A stretch of DNA of 64,000 nucleotides from Aquicella siphonis (GTDB taxonomy: Bacteria; Pseudomonadota; Gammaproteobacteria; DSM-16500). Under the pieces are notes generated by a model that was not told the origin of the DNA, did not search any database, and saw only the letters and a list, made by a program, of their open reading frames with translations. The stretch is from positions 1 to 64,000 of the forward strand of contig NZ_LR699119.1 in assembly GCF_902459485.1 (NCBI RefSeq), in the 5' to 3' direction. Shown one piece after another: positions 25,440 to 35,300 of this stretch (positions within the stretch are counted from its first letter, which is position 1; the number at the start of each line of letters is the position of its first letter). A program made the position numbers and the translations under genes.

Positions 25440-25660
25440 GTCATTCCTGCTTTCGCCCAGTCATGTCGGGTAAAGCGGGAATCCGCAGCTTGGGTTCATG
25501 GTTCGAGACGCCGCTGACGCGGCTCCTCACCACGAACGGGATTTTCATCGCCGCTGACGCGGCTCCTCACCACGAACGGAAAAATCCGAATCCGTTCGCT
25601 CCTTCGACAAGCTCAGGACAGGCCTGAGGAGGACACGTCAGTGTCCGTCTCGAAGGGCCT
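25440..25660. repeat. Composite REP-like locus (locus B) with three hairpin elements
   Basis: The 324-bp gap between pckA and mscL has no gene. It contains an ATTCCTGCTTT/AAAGCGGGAAT inverted repeat (about 25442-25487). Then come two direct copies of a 31-bp unit, 40 bp apart (25509-25539 and 25549-25579), each holding the hairpin CCGC-TGAC-GCGG. A third, differently stemmed element lies at about 25585-25655 (GGACAC-GTCA-GTGTCC). The first and third share the frame TGAGGAG-stem-CGTCTCGAA in opposite orientation. The second is truncated after the stem. Confidence 0.7.
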
Positions 25661-25700
25661 GGCACAAGCAGGGATCCGGGTTTTTGAGGCTGATATGATT

Positions 25701-27275
25701 TTAATCCAGTGTGGGTCCGGCGTTTCGGATGGCATCACTGACATTAAAACGTTTGAAGTTTTCAATAAACTGCGAGATCAGCGTGCGCGCGTTGGCATCA
25801 TGCGCAGCTTGATTGTCCCAGGTTTTGCGCGGATTCAATAAGCGGGTGTCTACGCCCGGCACGTCTTTGGGGATCTCGATATTAAATCCGGGCAAAGTTT
25901 CAAATTCAGCGTTTTTCAAGGTTCCTTCCACGATGGCTGTGACGACGGACCGAGTTGTTGGAATGGAAAAGCGCTTGCCGCCTTCACCATGCGATCCGCC
26001 AGTCCACCCGGTATTGACCAGATAAACCTGGGTATCGAAATTGCGCAGACGTTTCATCAATAATTCCGCGTATACACCGGGCGGCCGCGGGAAGAAGGGT
26101 GCGCCGAAGCAGGTGCTGAAGGTTGGTTTGATGCCGCTGCCTTGGCCGACTTCGGTGCTGCCAACCAGAGCGGTGTATCCGCTCAGGAAATAATAAGCAG
26201 CTTGTTCAGGCGTCAGGCGCGCGACCGGCGGCAATACGCCGTACAGGTCGCAGGTCAGGAATAAAACGGCATGCGGTTGTCTTCCGCGGTTATTTTCAAC
26301 CCGTTCCGGGATAAATTCACGCGGATAGGCTGCGCGGGTATTCTGGGTGAGGCTGGCGTCCGCGTAATCGGGTTCCCTGGTTTGCGGATTTAAAACCACA
26401 TTCTCAATGACGGTGCCAAAGCGTATGGCATTCCAGATGAGCGGTTCGCGCTCGGGCGAAAGATCAATACATTTGGCGTAACAGCCGCCTTCAAAATTAA
26501 AAATTCCGTCTTCTCCCCATCCATGTTCGTCATCGCCGATCAGTAAGCGCTTGGGATCGGCGGACAAGGTGGTTTTGCCGGTGCCGGACAGGCCGAAAAA
26601 CAGGGCGGTATCGCCCTCTTTGCTGGCGTTCGCCGCGCAGTGCATGGGCAGAATGTCATGTTGGGGCAAAACAAAATTTAATACTGAAAACATGGCTTTT
26701 TTCATCTCGCCCGCGTAATAGGTGCCGCAAATGAGAATCCGGTGTTTTTCGAAGTCCAGAATGACAGCGGCATCGCTGTTGACACCGTCGCGCGCCGGAT
26801 CGGTCTTGAAACCGGGTGTGCTGAGAATGGTCCACTGGTTGGGCTGGTCGCTTGTCGGAGGAGTGACGGGACGGATAAACAAGACATGGGCAAACAGGGT
26901 ATGCCAGGCCAGTTCCGCCATCACTTTGACGGACACGCCCAGGGTTTCGTGAGCACCTACCTTGAGATAGGATGTAAAACGGGCATCTTTTGAATTCAGG
27001 TAATGAAGAGCTTTTTCCCACAGGGCTTCAAATTTGTCCGCACTGATAGGCTGGTTGATCTGGTTCCAGTCAACCTGGGTTTCCGTGGCCTGGCCGCGGA
27101 CGATGAAGCGATCTTTGGGAGAGCGGCCGGTGCGGGAACCTGTTTTAACGACCAGCGCCTGGTTGGAGGCCAGCTCACCTTCACCGCGGGCAAGTGCTAG
27201 CTCAACGAGTTCTTTCGCAGACAAATTGAGATGGTTTTTTGATTGTATAAAGACTTCATTTGTGGACTGAACCAT
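25701..27275 (-). CDS. pckA: ATP-dependent phosphoenolpyruvate carboxykinase PckA
   Basis: PckA converts oxaloacetate and ATP to phosphoenolpyruvate, the entry step of gluconeogenesis from amino acids. The 524-residue protein has [11 protein letters not shown], the kinase-1a loop [11 protein letters not shown], the metal-binding block [20 protein letters not shown] and [20 protein letters not shown] precedes the ATG. Gluconeogenesis from amino acids is a main carbon route of amoeba-grown Legionellales, so this fits the lifestyle. Confidence 0.96.
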   Translation of the reverse strand: MVQSTNEVFIQSKNHLNLSAKELVELALARGEGELASNQALVVKTGSRTGRSPKDRFIVRGQATETQVDWNQINQPISADKFEALWEKALHYLNSKDARFTSYLKVGAHETLGVSVKVMAELAWHTLFAHVLFIRPVTPPTSDQPNQWTILSTPGFKTDPARDGVNSDAAVILDFEKHRILICGTYYAGEMKKAMFSVLNFVLPQHDILPMHCAANASKEGDTALFFGLSGTGKTTLSADPKRLLIGDDEHGWGEDGIFNFEGGCYAKCIDLSPEREPLIWNAIRFGTVIENVVLNPQTREPDYADASLTQNTRAAYPREFIPERVENNRGRQPHAVLFLTCDLYGVLPPVARLTPEQAAYYFLSGYTALVGSTEVGQGSGIKPTFSTCFGAPFFPRPPGVYAELLMKRLRNFDTQVYLVNTGWTGGSHGEGGKRFSIPTTRSVVTAIVEGTLKNAEFETLPGFNIEIPKDVPGVDTRLLNPRKTWDNQAAHDANARTLISQFIENFKRFNVSDAIRNAGPTLD

Positions 27276-27601
27276 TGAGATGGCCTCCTGTTAAATTCTA
27301 AGTCGATGATCTGGCAGATTTTTCTAGTTCTTTTCAGGCTTTTGGTGCGCCTATTGTACACAAGACTCTCATGAGTTGACAGAGGAGGGCTATTATGCTT
27401 TTCTTGGTAACATTCCGTAAGACTGTAAAAAAGTCGGCAGGCCAGGCAAAAGAATAAAACAGGGAATGCTTATCTTTGCTTTAACCGGGTTCTAAGGACA
27501 GAAAAAATCACTTTTCCGGCTTCGTATTTGTCAGAAGCGGCTACGCTCATTTGTTTTAATCCAATTAAATCCCCGGATTTAATTTTTCATAGAGGTGAGT
27601 C
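27276..27601. other. 326-bp gap between divergent pckA and M4 protease, with a possible small ORF
   Basis: The gap must hold the divergent promoters. The only frame with a good ribosome-binding site is 27395-27457, described separately. AT-rich sequence and three unevenly spaced TTAA units (27545-27575) precede the protease, but they do not have the 11-bp spacing of the PmrA-like boxes found elsewhere. Confidence 0.4.
27395..27457 (+). CDS. Possible 20-residue basic peptide
   Basis: The ATG is preceded by a strong GAGGAGGG at 6-7 bases, and the frame encodes 20 residues, hydrophobic at first (MLFLVTF) then Lys-rich (RKTVKKSAGQAKE). No terminator or conserved partner is visible. It could be a leader peptide or small protein, or chance. 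Proof would need ribosome profiling or conservation. Confidence 0.25.
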   Translation: MLFLVTFRKTVKKSAGQAKE

Positions 27602-29269
27602 ATGACCAGAAAGAGATTCATAAAGCTTAGCGTTGTCAGCATCTTCTGCTGTGGTGTCTTGCCCGCCTATGCGGCCAGGCCTGTTGATTTGAGCCATCAG
27701 TCTTTTCAATATCTGAAATCCCTGTCCGCATCGGGCAAGGCCAGGCTTGGCGCGGCAGCGGGTCCGGCGGGAGCAGGCCTGGAAGAAGTCAGCCAGACGG
27801 TCGATTTTAATCAAACTGTGCATACCCGTGTTAAGCAGACTTTCTCGGGTTATCCCGTATTCGGCGGTGACGCAGTCATTCATACACCGCACGGCGGCCA
27901 GAAAACCCTGCGCAGTCTGATGGTTGCCGGTCCTGAAGCCTCTTCTTCCACCATGAACGGCGTGATTTACGAAGACTTGCAGAAAGACCTGCAAAATACG
28001 CCGGATTACGTGTTTAACCAGGATCAGGCACGCAAAGCTTTCTCACAGGCGATCTCGGATTATGAAAGCCGCGCGGGAGTAAAAGTACAAGTCCGGCATC
28101 AACGCAATCAATTGATGGTGTATGTAGACAGCCAGAATAAGGCGCATTGGGCATTTCAGATCAGCGCCTATGTCAAGGCAAACGGCAGGCTGGCCAAGCC
28201 TGCGTACATTCTGGATGCGCTGGATTTTCATGTCTATAAAACCTGGGATGACAGAAAAACCGCCTCCGCCGATTCGGTCAAAGGCGGTGGGATGGGCGGT
28301 AATCTGAGAACCGGCAAGCTGATGTACGATGGACTGCCAGGCAGCCTGGCCAGCCTGGAAGTTACCAGGGATGCGGCAAAAAATATCTGTTATCTGCAAA
28401 ATTCTCTGGCACGGGTCACTGACTGGAGAACCCAAAAAACGGCGTCATACAGATGTGCGAAACCTGACGGCCGGCACGCCAGTATCTATTGGAATGAAGG
28501 CGGCGATCATGTCAATGGCGGTTATTCACCAAATAATGACGCCTTGTTCGCTGCCAAAACGATTAATGCCATGTACCAGGACTGGTACGGCATTCCTGTC
28601 TTGCAGAAAAACGGCCAACCCATGGTTATGGAGATGGAAACACATTCTGCTGAAGAAGGTGAAAATGCGGAGTGGGATGATATCCAGGAAAAAATGATGT
28701 TTGGTGACGGCGGCAACACGTTTTACCCCTTGACTTCACTGGGGGTGACGGCGCATGAAATCAGCCATGGTTTTACTTCCCAGCACTCCAACCTGGTTTA
28801 CGATGACCAGTCAGGCGGAATGAACGAATCTTTTTCAGACATGGCGGATCAGGCGGCAAAATATTATGCCACTGGCAAAAACGACTGGATGATAGGTTCT
28901 GAAGTCGCAAAACCTGATGATTTTGCCTTGCGTTATCTGGATGATCCTGCCAAGGACTGCAAGTTTGTGGAGGCAGGCGATGACTGCTCCATTAGTTCGG
29001 CCAAGTTATTCCGGCCGGGGCTCAATGTTCATCTCAGCAGCGGCGTCTATAATCGCGCGTTTTATCTCCTGGCCACGACACCGGGATGGAACGTCAGAAA
29101 AGCGTTTGATGTGATGGTGCAGGCTAATCGCAGTTATTGGGTGCCGACCAGCACTTTTGAGCAGGGCGCTTGCGGAGTGATAAAGGCAGCGGCGGATTAT
29201 AAGTATGACACGGCCGCGGTTGTCAGCGTTTTTGACAAGGTGGGTGTAATCACCAGTCAATGCGCCTGA
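27602..29269 (+). CDS. Secreted thermolysin-family (M4) zinc metalloprotease
   Basis: This 555-residue pre-pro-enzyme has a signal peptide to about residue 24, an FTP/PepSY-type propeptide (about 30-220), then the M4 catalytic domain. Zinc ligands are His385 and His389 in HEISH, with catalytic Glu386, and Glu409 in GMNESFSD. The later His is in NVHLSSGVYNRAFY. It resembles Legionella ProA/Msp and vibriolysin-type enzymes, which leave by type II secretion and degrade host proteins. GAGGT precedes the ATG. A bidirectional-looking terminator follows. Confidence 0.93.
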   Translation: MTRKRFIKLSVVSIFCCGVLPAYAARPVDLSHQSFQYLKSLSASGKARLGAAAGPAGAGLEEVSQTVDFNQTVHTRVKQTFSGYPVFGGDAVIHTPHGGQKTLRSLMVAGPEASSSTMNGVIYEDLQKDLQNTPDYVFNQDQARKAFSQAISDYESRAGVKVQVRHQRNQLMVYVDSQNKAHWAFQISAYVKANGRLAKPAYILDALDFHVYKTWDDRKTASADSVKGGGMGGNLRTGKLMYDGLPGSLASLEVTRDAAKNICYLQNSLARVTDWRTQKTASYRCAKPDGRHASIYWNEGGDHVNGGYSPNNDALFAAKTINAMYQDWYGIPVLQKNGQPMVMEMETHSAEEGENAEWDDIQEKMMFGDGGNTFYPLTSLGVTAHEISHGFTSQHSNLVYDDQSGGMNESFSDMADQAAKYYATGKNDWMIGSEVAKPDDFALRYLDDPAKDCKFVEAGDDCSISSAKLFRPGLNVHLSSGVYNRAFYLLATTPGWNVRKAFDVMVQANRSYWVPTSTFEQGACGVIKAAADYKYDTAAVVSVFDKVGVITSQCA

Positions 29270-29285
29270 CCGCCGGGTCTGACAT

Positions 29286-29316
29286 AAAAGCCCGGAGACG
29301 TAGCCGGGCTTTTTTT
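29286..29316 (+). terminator. Intrinsic terminator between the M4 protease and pyrF
   Basis: AAAAGCCCGG/CCGGGCTTTT with an 8-base loop and a long T-run ends the protease transcript. On the other strand four T residues follow the stem, so it may also serve the converging pyrF. Confidence 0.88.
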
Positions 29317-29371
29317 ACTTTTGATAGGTGTGACAGGGTTTTGATTAACCGGATTTTGCCAGGGAGTGTTC

Positions 29372-30154
29372 TTACTTCTCGCATCTTTTCAGATAACAGT
29401 CCCATCCGCTTTGACGGTACTTGCGGGCTTCGGTGAGAGGATCGTTCGCCTGAATGATTCCGCGGCCAACGATGATAATGTCACTGCCATTTTCCAGGAT
29501 CGCTTTTTCCGGTGTGACATATTGCTGACCCAGGGTGTCAGACCCTGAACCTATTTTGACACCCGGGGTGATGTTGATCCAGTGCGGATCGCGGGACAAG
29601 GCATGCTGGGTGATGAATCCAATGACGAAATCCGAGAATTGTTCGGCCATCTTCAAGGTGTTTTGCATGTATTCCGGGCCCATCAAATGTCCCGCGGAAC
29701 TCATCTCGGCCAGCAAAATCAATCCGCGGTTTTTTTTGCGCCCCACTTCGGCAAGTCCGCTGATAATGCCCGGTCCGGGAAGGCTGTGCGCATTCACCAG
29801 ATCCGCCCAATCGGCAATGTGATAAATCCCGCCATTGTATTGATGCTTGACTGTATTACCGATATCAGCGAATTTCCTGTCCTCGAATAACATGAAGCGG
29901 TGTTTCAAGGCGAGTTTGCGCAGCTGCTGAGTCAGGGCGGGTGTAAAGTCTTCTATGATGTCAATGTGTGTTTTGAGCACACAGATTTCCGGCGCCAGTA
30001 ATTCCGCCAGGTCGAGTAATTTTTGCGCGGAAGTCACATCGGCTGACAGGGCGAGATTGGTTTCTTTCTCCGCCATGAGATGAAACAGGTTCTTGGCTAG
30101 CGGTGAAAGGCAATAATGCGCGCGTTCCGTGTAAGAATGCCGGGAAATGATCAT
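29372..30154 (-). CDS. pyrF: Orotidine-5'-phosphate decarboxylase PyrF, eukaryotic UMP-synthase-like
   Basis: PyrF makes UMP from OMP. The 260-residue protein has the catalytic Lys-Asp array in LFEDRKFADIGNT. Over its whole length it reads like the decarboxylase half of animal UMP synthase: KETNLALSAD, VLKTHIDI, WADLVNAH, EMSSAGHL, TPGVKIGSG, LGQQY and GSDIIIVGRGI all have close counterparts there. Ordinary gammaproteobacterial PyrF is shorter and lacks these blocks. The ATG at 30154 overlaps the pyrE stop (ATGA), preserving the OPRT-then-ODC order of the fused enzyme. A longer start at 30190 is rejected. Confidence 0.93.
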   Translation of the reverse strand: MIISRHSYTERAHYCLSPLAKNLFHLMAEKETNLALSADVTSAQKLLDLAELLAPEICVLKTHIDIIEDFTPALTQQLRKLALKHRFMLFEDRKFADIGNTVKHQYNGGIYHIADWADLVNAHSLPGPGIISGLAEVGRKKNRGLILLAEMSSAGHLMGPEYMQNTLKMAEQFSDFVIGFITQHALSRDPHWINITPGVKIGSGSDTLGQQYVTPEKAILENGSDIIIVGRGIIQANDPLTEARKYRQSGWDCYLKRCEK

Positions 30155-30753
30155 TTCGCTGTTCTCTCCGCGAGAAATTGTTCGGCGCACTGTTGTTCCG
30201 CAGTGCTTAGCAATGGAGATTGCAGCAGGAATTGCAGAATTTCAGACAGGGTGAGAATGGTGTGGGTATGATATTTTCTTTGTGACAGGTTTTCCCGGCC
30301 GCCTTGCTCGCGATCGATAAGCGCGACCAGATCGCTGACCTGTAGTCCCGCGTTTTCCAGCTCGCTTGCGGTTTCAATAATGCTGCCGCCGGTGGTGATG
30401 ACATCTTCAATGATGAGGCAGCGCTGACCCTGCTTGAATTCCCCCTCTATCATCTGCCGGGTGCCATAATCCTTTTTTTCTTTTCTGCGCATGATCATGG
30501 GAATGTTATAGTCCAGTGAAATGCAGGTTGCGATGGGTAAAGCGGTATAGGGTACGCCGCAGACCAGATCAAATTGACAGTCTTTTGTCGCTTCCCGCAT
30601 CGCTTTCGCAATGCCGCGCAAGAGCTCGGGATGCGAAATGATCTTGCGCAAGTTCATGTATACAGAAGAAGTCTGGCCGCTTTTCAGTTTGAATTCGCCA
30701 AACTGGATGGCGCCAATTTGATAGAGGGAGGTAATCAGGGCTGCTTTAGTCAT
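30151..30753 (-). CDS. pyrE: Orotate phosphoribosyltransferase PyrE, eukaryotic UMP-synthase-like
   Basis: PyrE joins orotate to PRPP to form OMP. The 200-residue protein has the PRPP motif CLIIEDVITTGGS. Blocks FGEFKLKSG, CGVPYTALPIAT, MRRKEKKDYGT and LIDREQGG match the first domain of eukaryotic UMP synthase. It is translationally coupled to pyrF. The frame extends to 30819 with GTG/TTG codons only, so the ATG at 30753 is preferred. It is transcribed away from carA. Confidence 0.93.
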   Translation of the reverse strand: MTKAALITSLYQIGAIQFGEFKLKSGQTSSVYMNLRKIISHPELLRGIAKAMREATKDCQFDLVCGVPYTALPIATCISLDYNIPMIMRRKEKKDYGTRQMIEGEFKQGQRCLIIEDVITTGGSIIETASELENAGLQVSDLVALIDREQGGRENLSQRKYHTHTILTLSEILQFLLQSPLLSTAEQQCAEQFLAERTAK

Positions 30754-30845
30754 GGCGGTCTCTACAGGGTCTGGATTGGATAGAAAAATACTCGATAATG
30801 AAAAGCTTGTAAATAACACGGAGCTGCCCGGGGATAATGAAGCGC

Positions 30846-30893
30846 GTCATTGAGTGGCGTCAGCTGCTTATGCCGCTCAATGACATCTATAAT
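30846..30893. promoter_or_regulatory. Inverted repeat and -10-like sequence between the divergent pyr operons
   Basis: A 13-bp inverted repeat with one G-T pair (arms 30846-30858 and 30872-30884) lies in the 270-bp gap between pyrE and carA. It ends four bases before TATAAT at 30888-30893. No T-run directly follows. It could be an operator shared by both operons or an RNA hairpin. Confidence 0.45.
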
Positions 30894-31023
30894 GAAGATA
30901 CGCTTTTTTGATTGGTGCAGCAGGTTTTAAATGTGGTTTGAGGTTTTAGCACAATCATAAAAAAAGATTATTTACATTATTAGCCTAAAAATGGTACAAA
31001 TACGCACCTATTATAAGTACAGC

Positions 31024-32109
31024 ATGAATACGATGACTCTCACTGCGCAGTTAGTCTTAAAATCGGGAGAGGTATTTTACGGCGAAGTCCCTGTTCATCA
31101 GGAACATATCTCATTTGGTGAAGTTGTTTTTAATACTGGAATGGTAGGTTACGTTGAGGCATTGACTGATCCTTCTTATGCCGGCCAGATTCTTGTTTTT
31201 ACTTATCCTCTTATCGGTAACTACGGTGTGTCTTCATCCCAGTCCTGGGAATCGGAGAAAATCCATGTGAGAGGAGCGGTTTTTTCTGAACTTTCTCCTT
31301 ATTATTCAAATTATTCTTCGCAATTTTCTCTGGCAAGATGGCTAACCGATCAAAAAATTCCCTATATGACCGGCGTCGATACCCGTGCCCTGACCAAATG
31401 CTTGCGCACCAAAGGAGTAGAACCCGGTGCGATCGCGCCCATGAACGCGAAACTGGACCATTTTGAAAACTTTGATGCCATCAACTGGGTGGAAGAAGTT
31501 TCCATCAAGGAACCGCAATATTACGGTTCGGGTGACAAACTGATCATCGCTATTGATTGTGGAATGAAAGAAAACATACTCCGATCATTGCTGCGATACC
31601 CGGTCCGGGTCAAAAGAGTTCCATTTGATTATGATTTTACCCATGAAAAATTCGATGGTGTGTTTATTTCCAACGGTCCGGGAGATCCGGTCCGCTGTCA
31701 AAAAACCATAACGATTATCCGCAAAGCCATGGCTTTGCATAAACCCGCTTTTGGAATTTGTCTGGGGACCCAGTTAATGGCACTGGCAGCGGGAGCGAAA
31801 ACCTACAAACTTCCATTTGGTCACCGATCCCATAATCAGCCTTGTCTGCACTTGATGACAAACCGTTGTTATCTGACTTCGCAAAACCATGGATACGCCG
31901 TGGATGAAGCCAGTCTTTCTTCTGACTGGCGCGTGACGTTCAGGAATCTGAATGATCAGAGTGTCGCGGGAATCGAGCATCACAGCTTGCCGTTTTTTTC
32001 AGTTCAATTTCATCCTGAAGCGGCTCCGGGGCCCGAAGATACCCAATGGCTGTTTCAAAAGTTTTTTGACGCAATCTGCGTGTCTTCCGGCACGCCGGAA
32101 GTGTCCTAG
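31024..32109 (+). CDS. carA: Carbamoyl-phosphate synthase small subunit CarA, CAD-like
   Basis: CarA is the glutaminase subunit that feeds ammonia to CarB. Catalytic residues in the 361-residue chain are Cys246 (GICLG), His330 and Glu332 (QFHPE). Runs such as GEVVFNTGMVGY, EALTDPSY, TYPLIGNYG, GAKTYKLPFGHR, LTSQNHG and SLPFFSVQFHPEA resemble the glutaminase domain of eukaryotic CAD more than E. coli CarA. No start has a strong Shine-Dalgarno. The ATG at 31024 is chosen by alignment, with 30991 and 31033 as alternatives. First gene of carA-carB-pyrB-pyrI-pyrC. Confidence 0.9.
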   Translation: MNTMTLTAQLVLKSGEVFYGEVPVHQEHISFGEVVFNTGMVGYVEALTDPSYAGQILVFTYPLIGNYGVSSSQSWESEKIHVRGAVFSELSPYYSNYSSQFSLARWLTDQKIPYMTGVDTRALTKCLRTKGVEPGAIAPMNAKLDHFENFDAINWVEEVSIKEPQYYGSGDKLIIAIDCGMKENILRSLLRYPVRVKRVPFDYDFTHEKFDGVFISNGPGDPVRCQKTITIIRKAMALHKPAFGICLGTQLMALAAGAKTYKLPFGHRSHNQPCLHLMTNRCYLTSQNHGYAVDEASLSSDWRVTFRNLNDQSVAGIEHHSLPFFSVQFHPEAAPGPEDTQWLFQKFFDAICVSSGTPEVS

Positions 32110-32361
32110 CAAAAAGGAATGCCCGGGGTGTCGGGTTGCCAGCTCGTACCCGGCAAGCATAGGCGCGATGACTCATCGCGCCGGATGATAGAATGAAAGA
32201 CTGGCATTCAGGCAACACACCGGGGGCCGGGTGATTGCGGGAAGATAGAAATTTATCAAGGCCGGCCCTAATCCAAGTAACGCACATTTGTCTTGTCCGC
32301 CCGGAAGTGTCAGAGCGGGCGGAGTTTGAGCGGGTGCGAAAAATGAACAAGAGGCGGAACT
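32110..32361 (+). promoter_or_regulatory. Structured 252-nt spacer between carA and carB
   Basis: This spacer interrupts an otherwise tight operon. It contains a perfect hairpin GGCGCGATG-act-CATCGCGCC (32162-32182) and a second stem TCCGCCCG/CGGGCGGA (32296-32323), plus GC-rich segments that can pair further. Neither stem is followed by a T-run. No coding frame is convincing. It may set the carA:carB ratio or act in regulation. Confidence 0.4.
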
Positions 32362-35300
32362 ATGCGGTTTAGCGGCAAAAAAGTCTTGCTACTCGGCTCG
32401 GGCGGATTGCGAATCGGCCAGGCGGGTGAGTTTGATTATTCTGGTTCACAAGCCATCAAAGCGTTGAAGGAAGAAGGCATCAAGGTCATTCTGGCCAACC
32501 CGAATATTGCAACGGTGCAAACAGATGCCCAAATGGCAGATACCTTGTATCTTCAGCCGCTCAACACGGAAGTGGTAACGCAAATCATCCAAAAGGAAAA
32601 ACCCGATGCCATTCTACTGGGTTTTGGCGGACAAACCGCGCTCAATCTGGGTCTTGCGCTGGAAAAGAGCGGTGTCTTGTCTCAATACGGTGTGGCGGTT
32701 TTAGGGACGCAGGTATCCTCCATACGTTTGACGGAAGACCGCGACCTCTTCAAGCAGGGGCTGGAAAGCATAGGCATTCACTCACCCAGAAGTATTTGCG
32801 CGACCACGGTGGAAGAAGCCCTGGCGGCCGTGGAAGAAATCGGATATCCCATCATGATGCGTGCGGGATTTTCCCTGGGTGGTCTGGGGTCTGGCAAGAT
32901 TACCAATAAAACGGATCTCGTCAGACGGACTAAAGAATGCTTTGCCACGGTGTCCCAGGTATTGATAGAAGAATATCTTCTGGGCTGGAAGGAATATGAA
33001 TATGAAATCGTGCGGGATGCCGGCGGCAACGCATTGACCATTTGCAATATGGAAAACCTGGATCCCATGGGGATTCATACCGGCGAAAGCATAGTCGTGG
33101 CGCCCGCCCAAACCTTGAGTAACAATGAACACCAGCGGTTGCGCAACATGTCTATCGCGATCGCAAATCATTTTAATATCATCGGTGAGTGCAACATTCA
33201 GTTCGCCGTGAATCCGGTCAATGGTGATTACAGGGTGATAGAAATGAATGCGCGTCTGTCCCGGTCCAGCGCGCTTGCTTCCAAGGCGACCGGTTATCCG
33301 CTCGCGTTTGTCGCTGCCAAGCTGGGCCTGGGATATTTGCTGCACGAAATCAGGAACAGCGTGACACAAAAGACTTGCGCTTTCTTCGAGCCCGCTCTCG
33401 ATTATATTGTGGTCAAAATCCCGCGCTGGGACACCCACAAGCTGAAAGCGGCTGAGCGCACGATAGGAACAGAAATGAAAAGCGTGGGCGAAGTCATGGG
33501 CATAGGCCGGTCATTTCCAGAAAGCCTGCAGAAAGCGGTCGGCATGTTGAACATAGGCGCATCCTGCATCAGTGATTATCCGCATATCATTCCGGATCCA
33601 AAAAGAGAAATCGAATTCCCCACAGACAGGCGTTTGTTTGCCTTATATCAATACTTCCTGTCCGGCGGTACCGTGAAAGAGGCGCAGCAGTTAAGCAATA
33701 TCGACACCTGGTTTTTGTCCCATATTCATTCCATCGCGGAAGAGGAAAAGCGGCTGGTTTCAGAAGAATTGTCTTTTTCATTGCTTAAGTCAGCCAAGCG
33801 CATGGGATTTTCCGATCGCGCAATCGGCAGGCTGACCGGCCAGCCGGAAGAAGCGGTGAGAGCGCGTCGCATTGAGGCAAATGTCGTTCCTTATGTCAAA
33901 CAGATTGATACGCTCGCTGGAGAGTTTGCCGCGCAAACCAATTATCTTTATCTTACCTACCATGCTTGTGAGCACGACATCGAGCCTTCTCCCGAGCGGC
34001 CTATTCTGGTTCTGGGCTCGGGCCCGTACGCAATCGGTTCGTCAGTGGAGTTTGACTGGTGTGCGGTCAATACTTCCCGATCGCTGCGGGAGCTGGGAAA
34101 GAAATCCATTCTGATTAATTCCAATCCTGAAACCGTATCCACGGATTATGATGAGTCTGACCGCCTGTATTTTGAACAGTTGACTCTGGAAAGAGTGCAG
34201 GATATCGCGGATTTTGAGCATGCTGAAGGCATTATCGTTTCAGTGGGCGGCCAGATTGCCAATAATCTCGCGCTTCCCCTGGCCAAGAGAGGATATCAGC
34301 TATTAGGCACTTCCGCGCAATCAATAGACAAGGCTGAAGATCGTGAAAAATTTTCCGCGCTGTTGAATCAGCTGGATATTGATCAGCCGTCCTGGGCGAC
34401 GGTCGCGAGCCTGACGCAAGCCAGACAATTCGCGGAGCAGATCGGCTATCCTGTCCTGATTCGTCCTTCCTATATTTTATCCGGTTCCGCCATGAATGTG
34501 GCTTACAATGAAAAATCGCTGGAACAGTTTCTCAAGGAAGCGTCACTGGTTTCTTCCGAGCACCCGGTTGTCATTTCCAAATTCATTCAGGATGCGAAAG
34601 AACTGGAAATGGACGGTGTCGCTGACAGGGGGCGCGTGATTATTGAAGCGATCACCGAGCATGTCGAAAACGCGGGAATACACTCGGGCGACGCCACGCT
34701 TGTGATACCGCCCCAGCGCCTTTACCTGGAAACCATACGCAAGACCAAAAAGATTACCCGGGAAATCGTAGCGGCCTTGCAAATCACCGGACCTTTCAAC
34801 ATTCAATTCATCGCAAAAAACAACTTCATTCAGGTTATTGAATTGAATCTGCGGGCATCGCGGTCGTTTCCCTTTGTTTCCAAGGTGACGGGCTATAATT
34901 TCATCGCTATCGCGACGCGTGCAATGCTGGGCAGACAGATTCCGCTGACGTATGAAACACTGGAACTGGATTATGTCGGCGTGAAAGCTCCGCAATTTTC
35001 ATACCACAGATTAAAAGGCGCGAACCCGGTCGCGAATGTGGAAATGGCTTCCACCGGAGAAGTGGCGTGTCTGGGTGAAAATCTGTACGAAGCGTATTTG
35101 CGAGCCTGGCTGGCCACCGAGCAGACCTTGCCGGAAAAACGGATTCTTGTATCCCTCGCCGATGCCCACAAAGCGAAATTGCTGCCCTACCTCAAACAAC
35201 TGGATGAACAGGGCTGGGAATTGTACAGTACCAGCGGAACACATGCGTATTTATCGAAAAACGGTGTGGGATCTTATTTTGTCTATAAATCCAGTGAAGG

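Noticed and set aside
25509-25579. Two 31-bp direct repeats 40 bp apart, considered as a mini CRISPR array
   Set aside because: Only two units, a 9-base spacer, an internal hairpin shared with the other REP-like loci, and no cas genes.
27545-27580. Three TTAA units before the M4 protease as a PmrA-like box
   Set aside because: Spacings are 9 and 14 bp, so they do not fit the 11-bp direct repeat.
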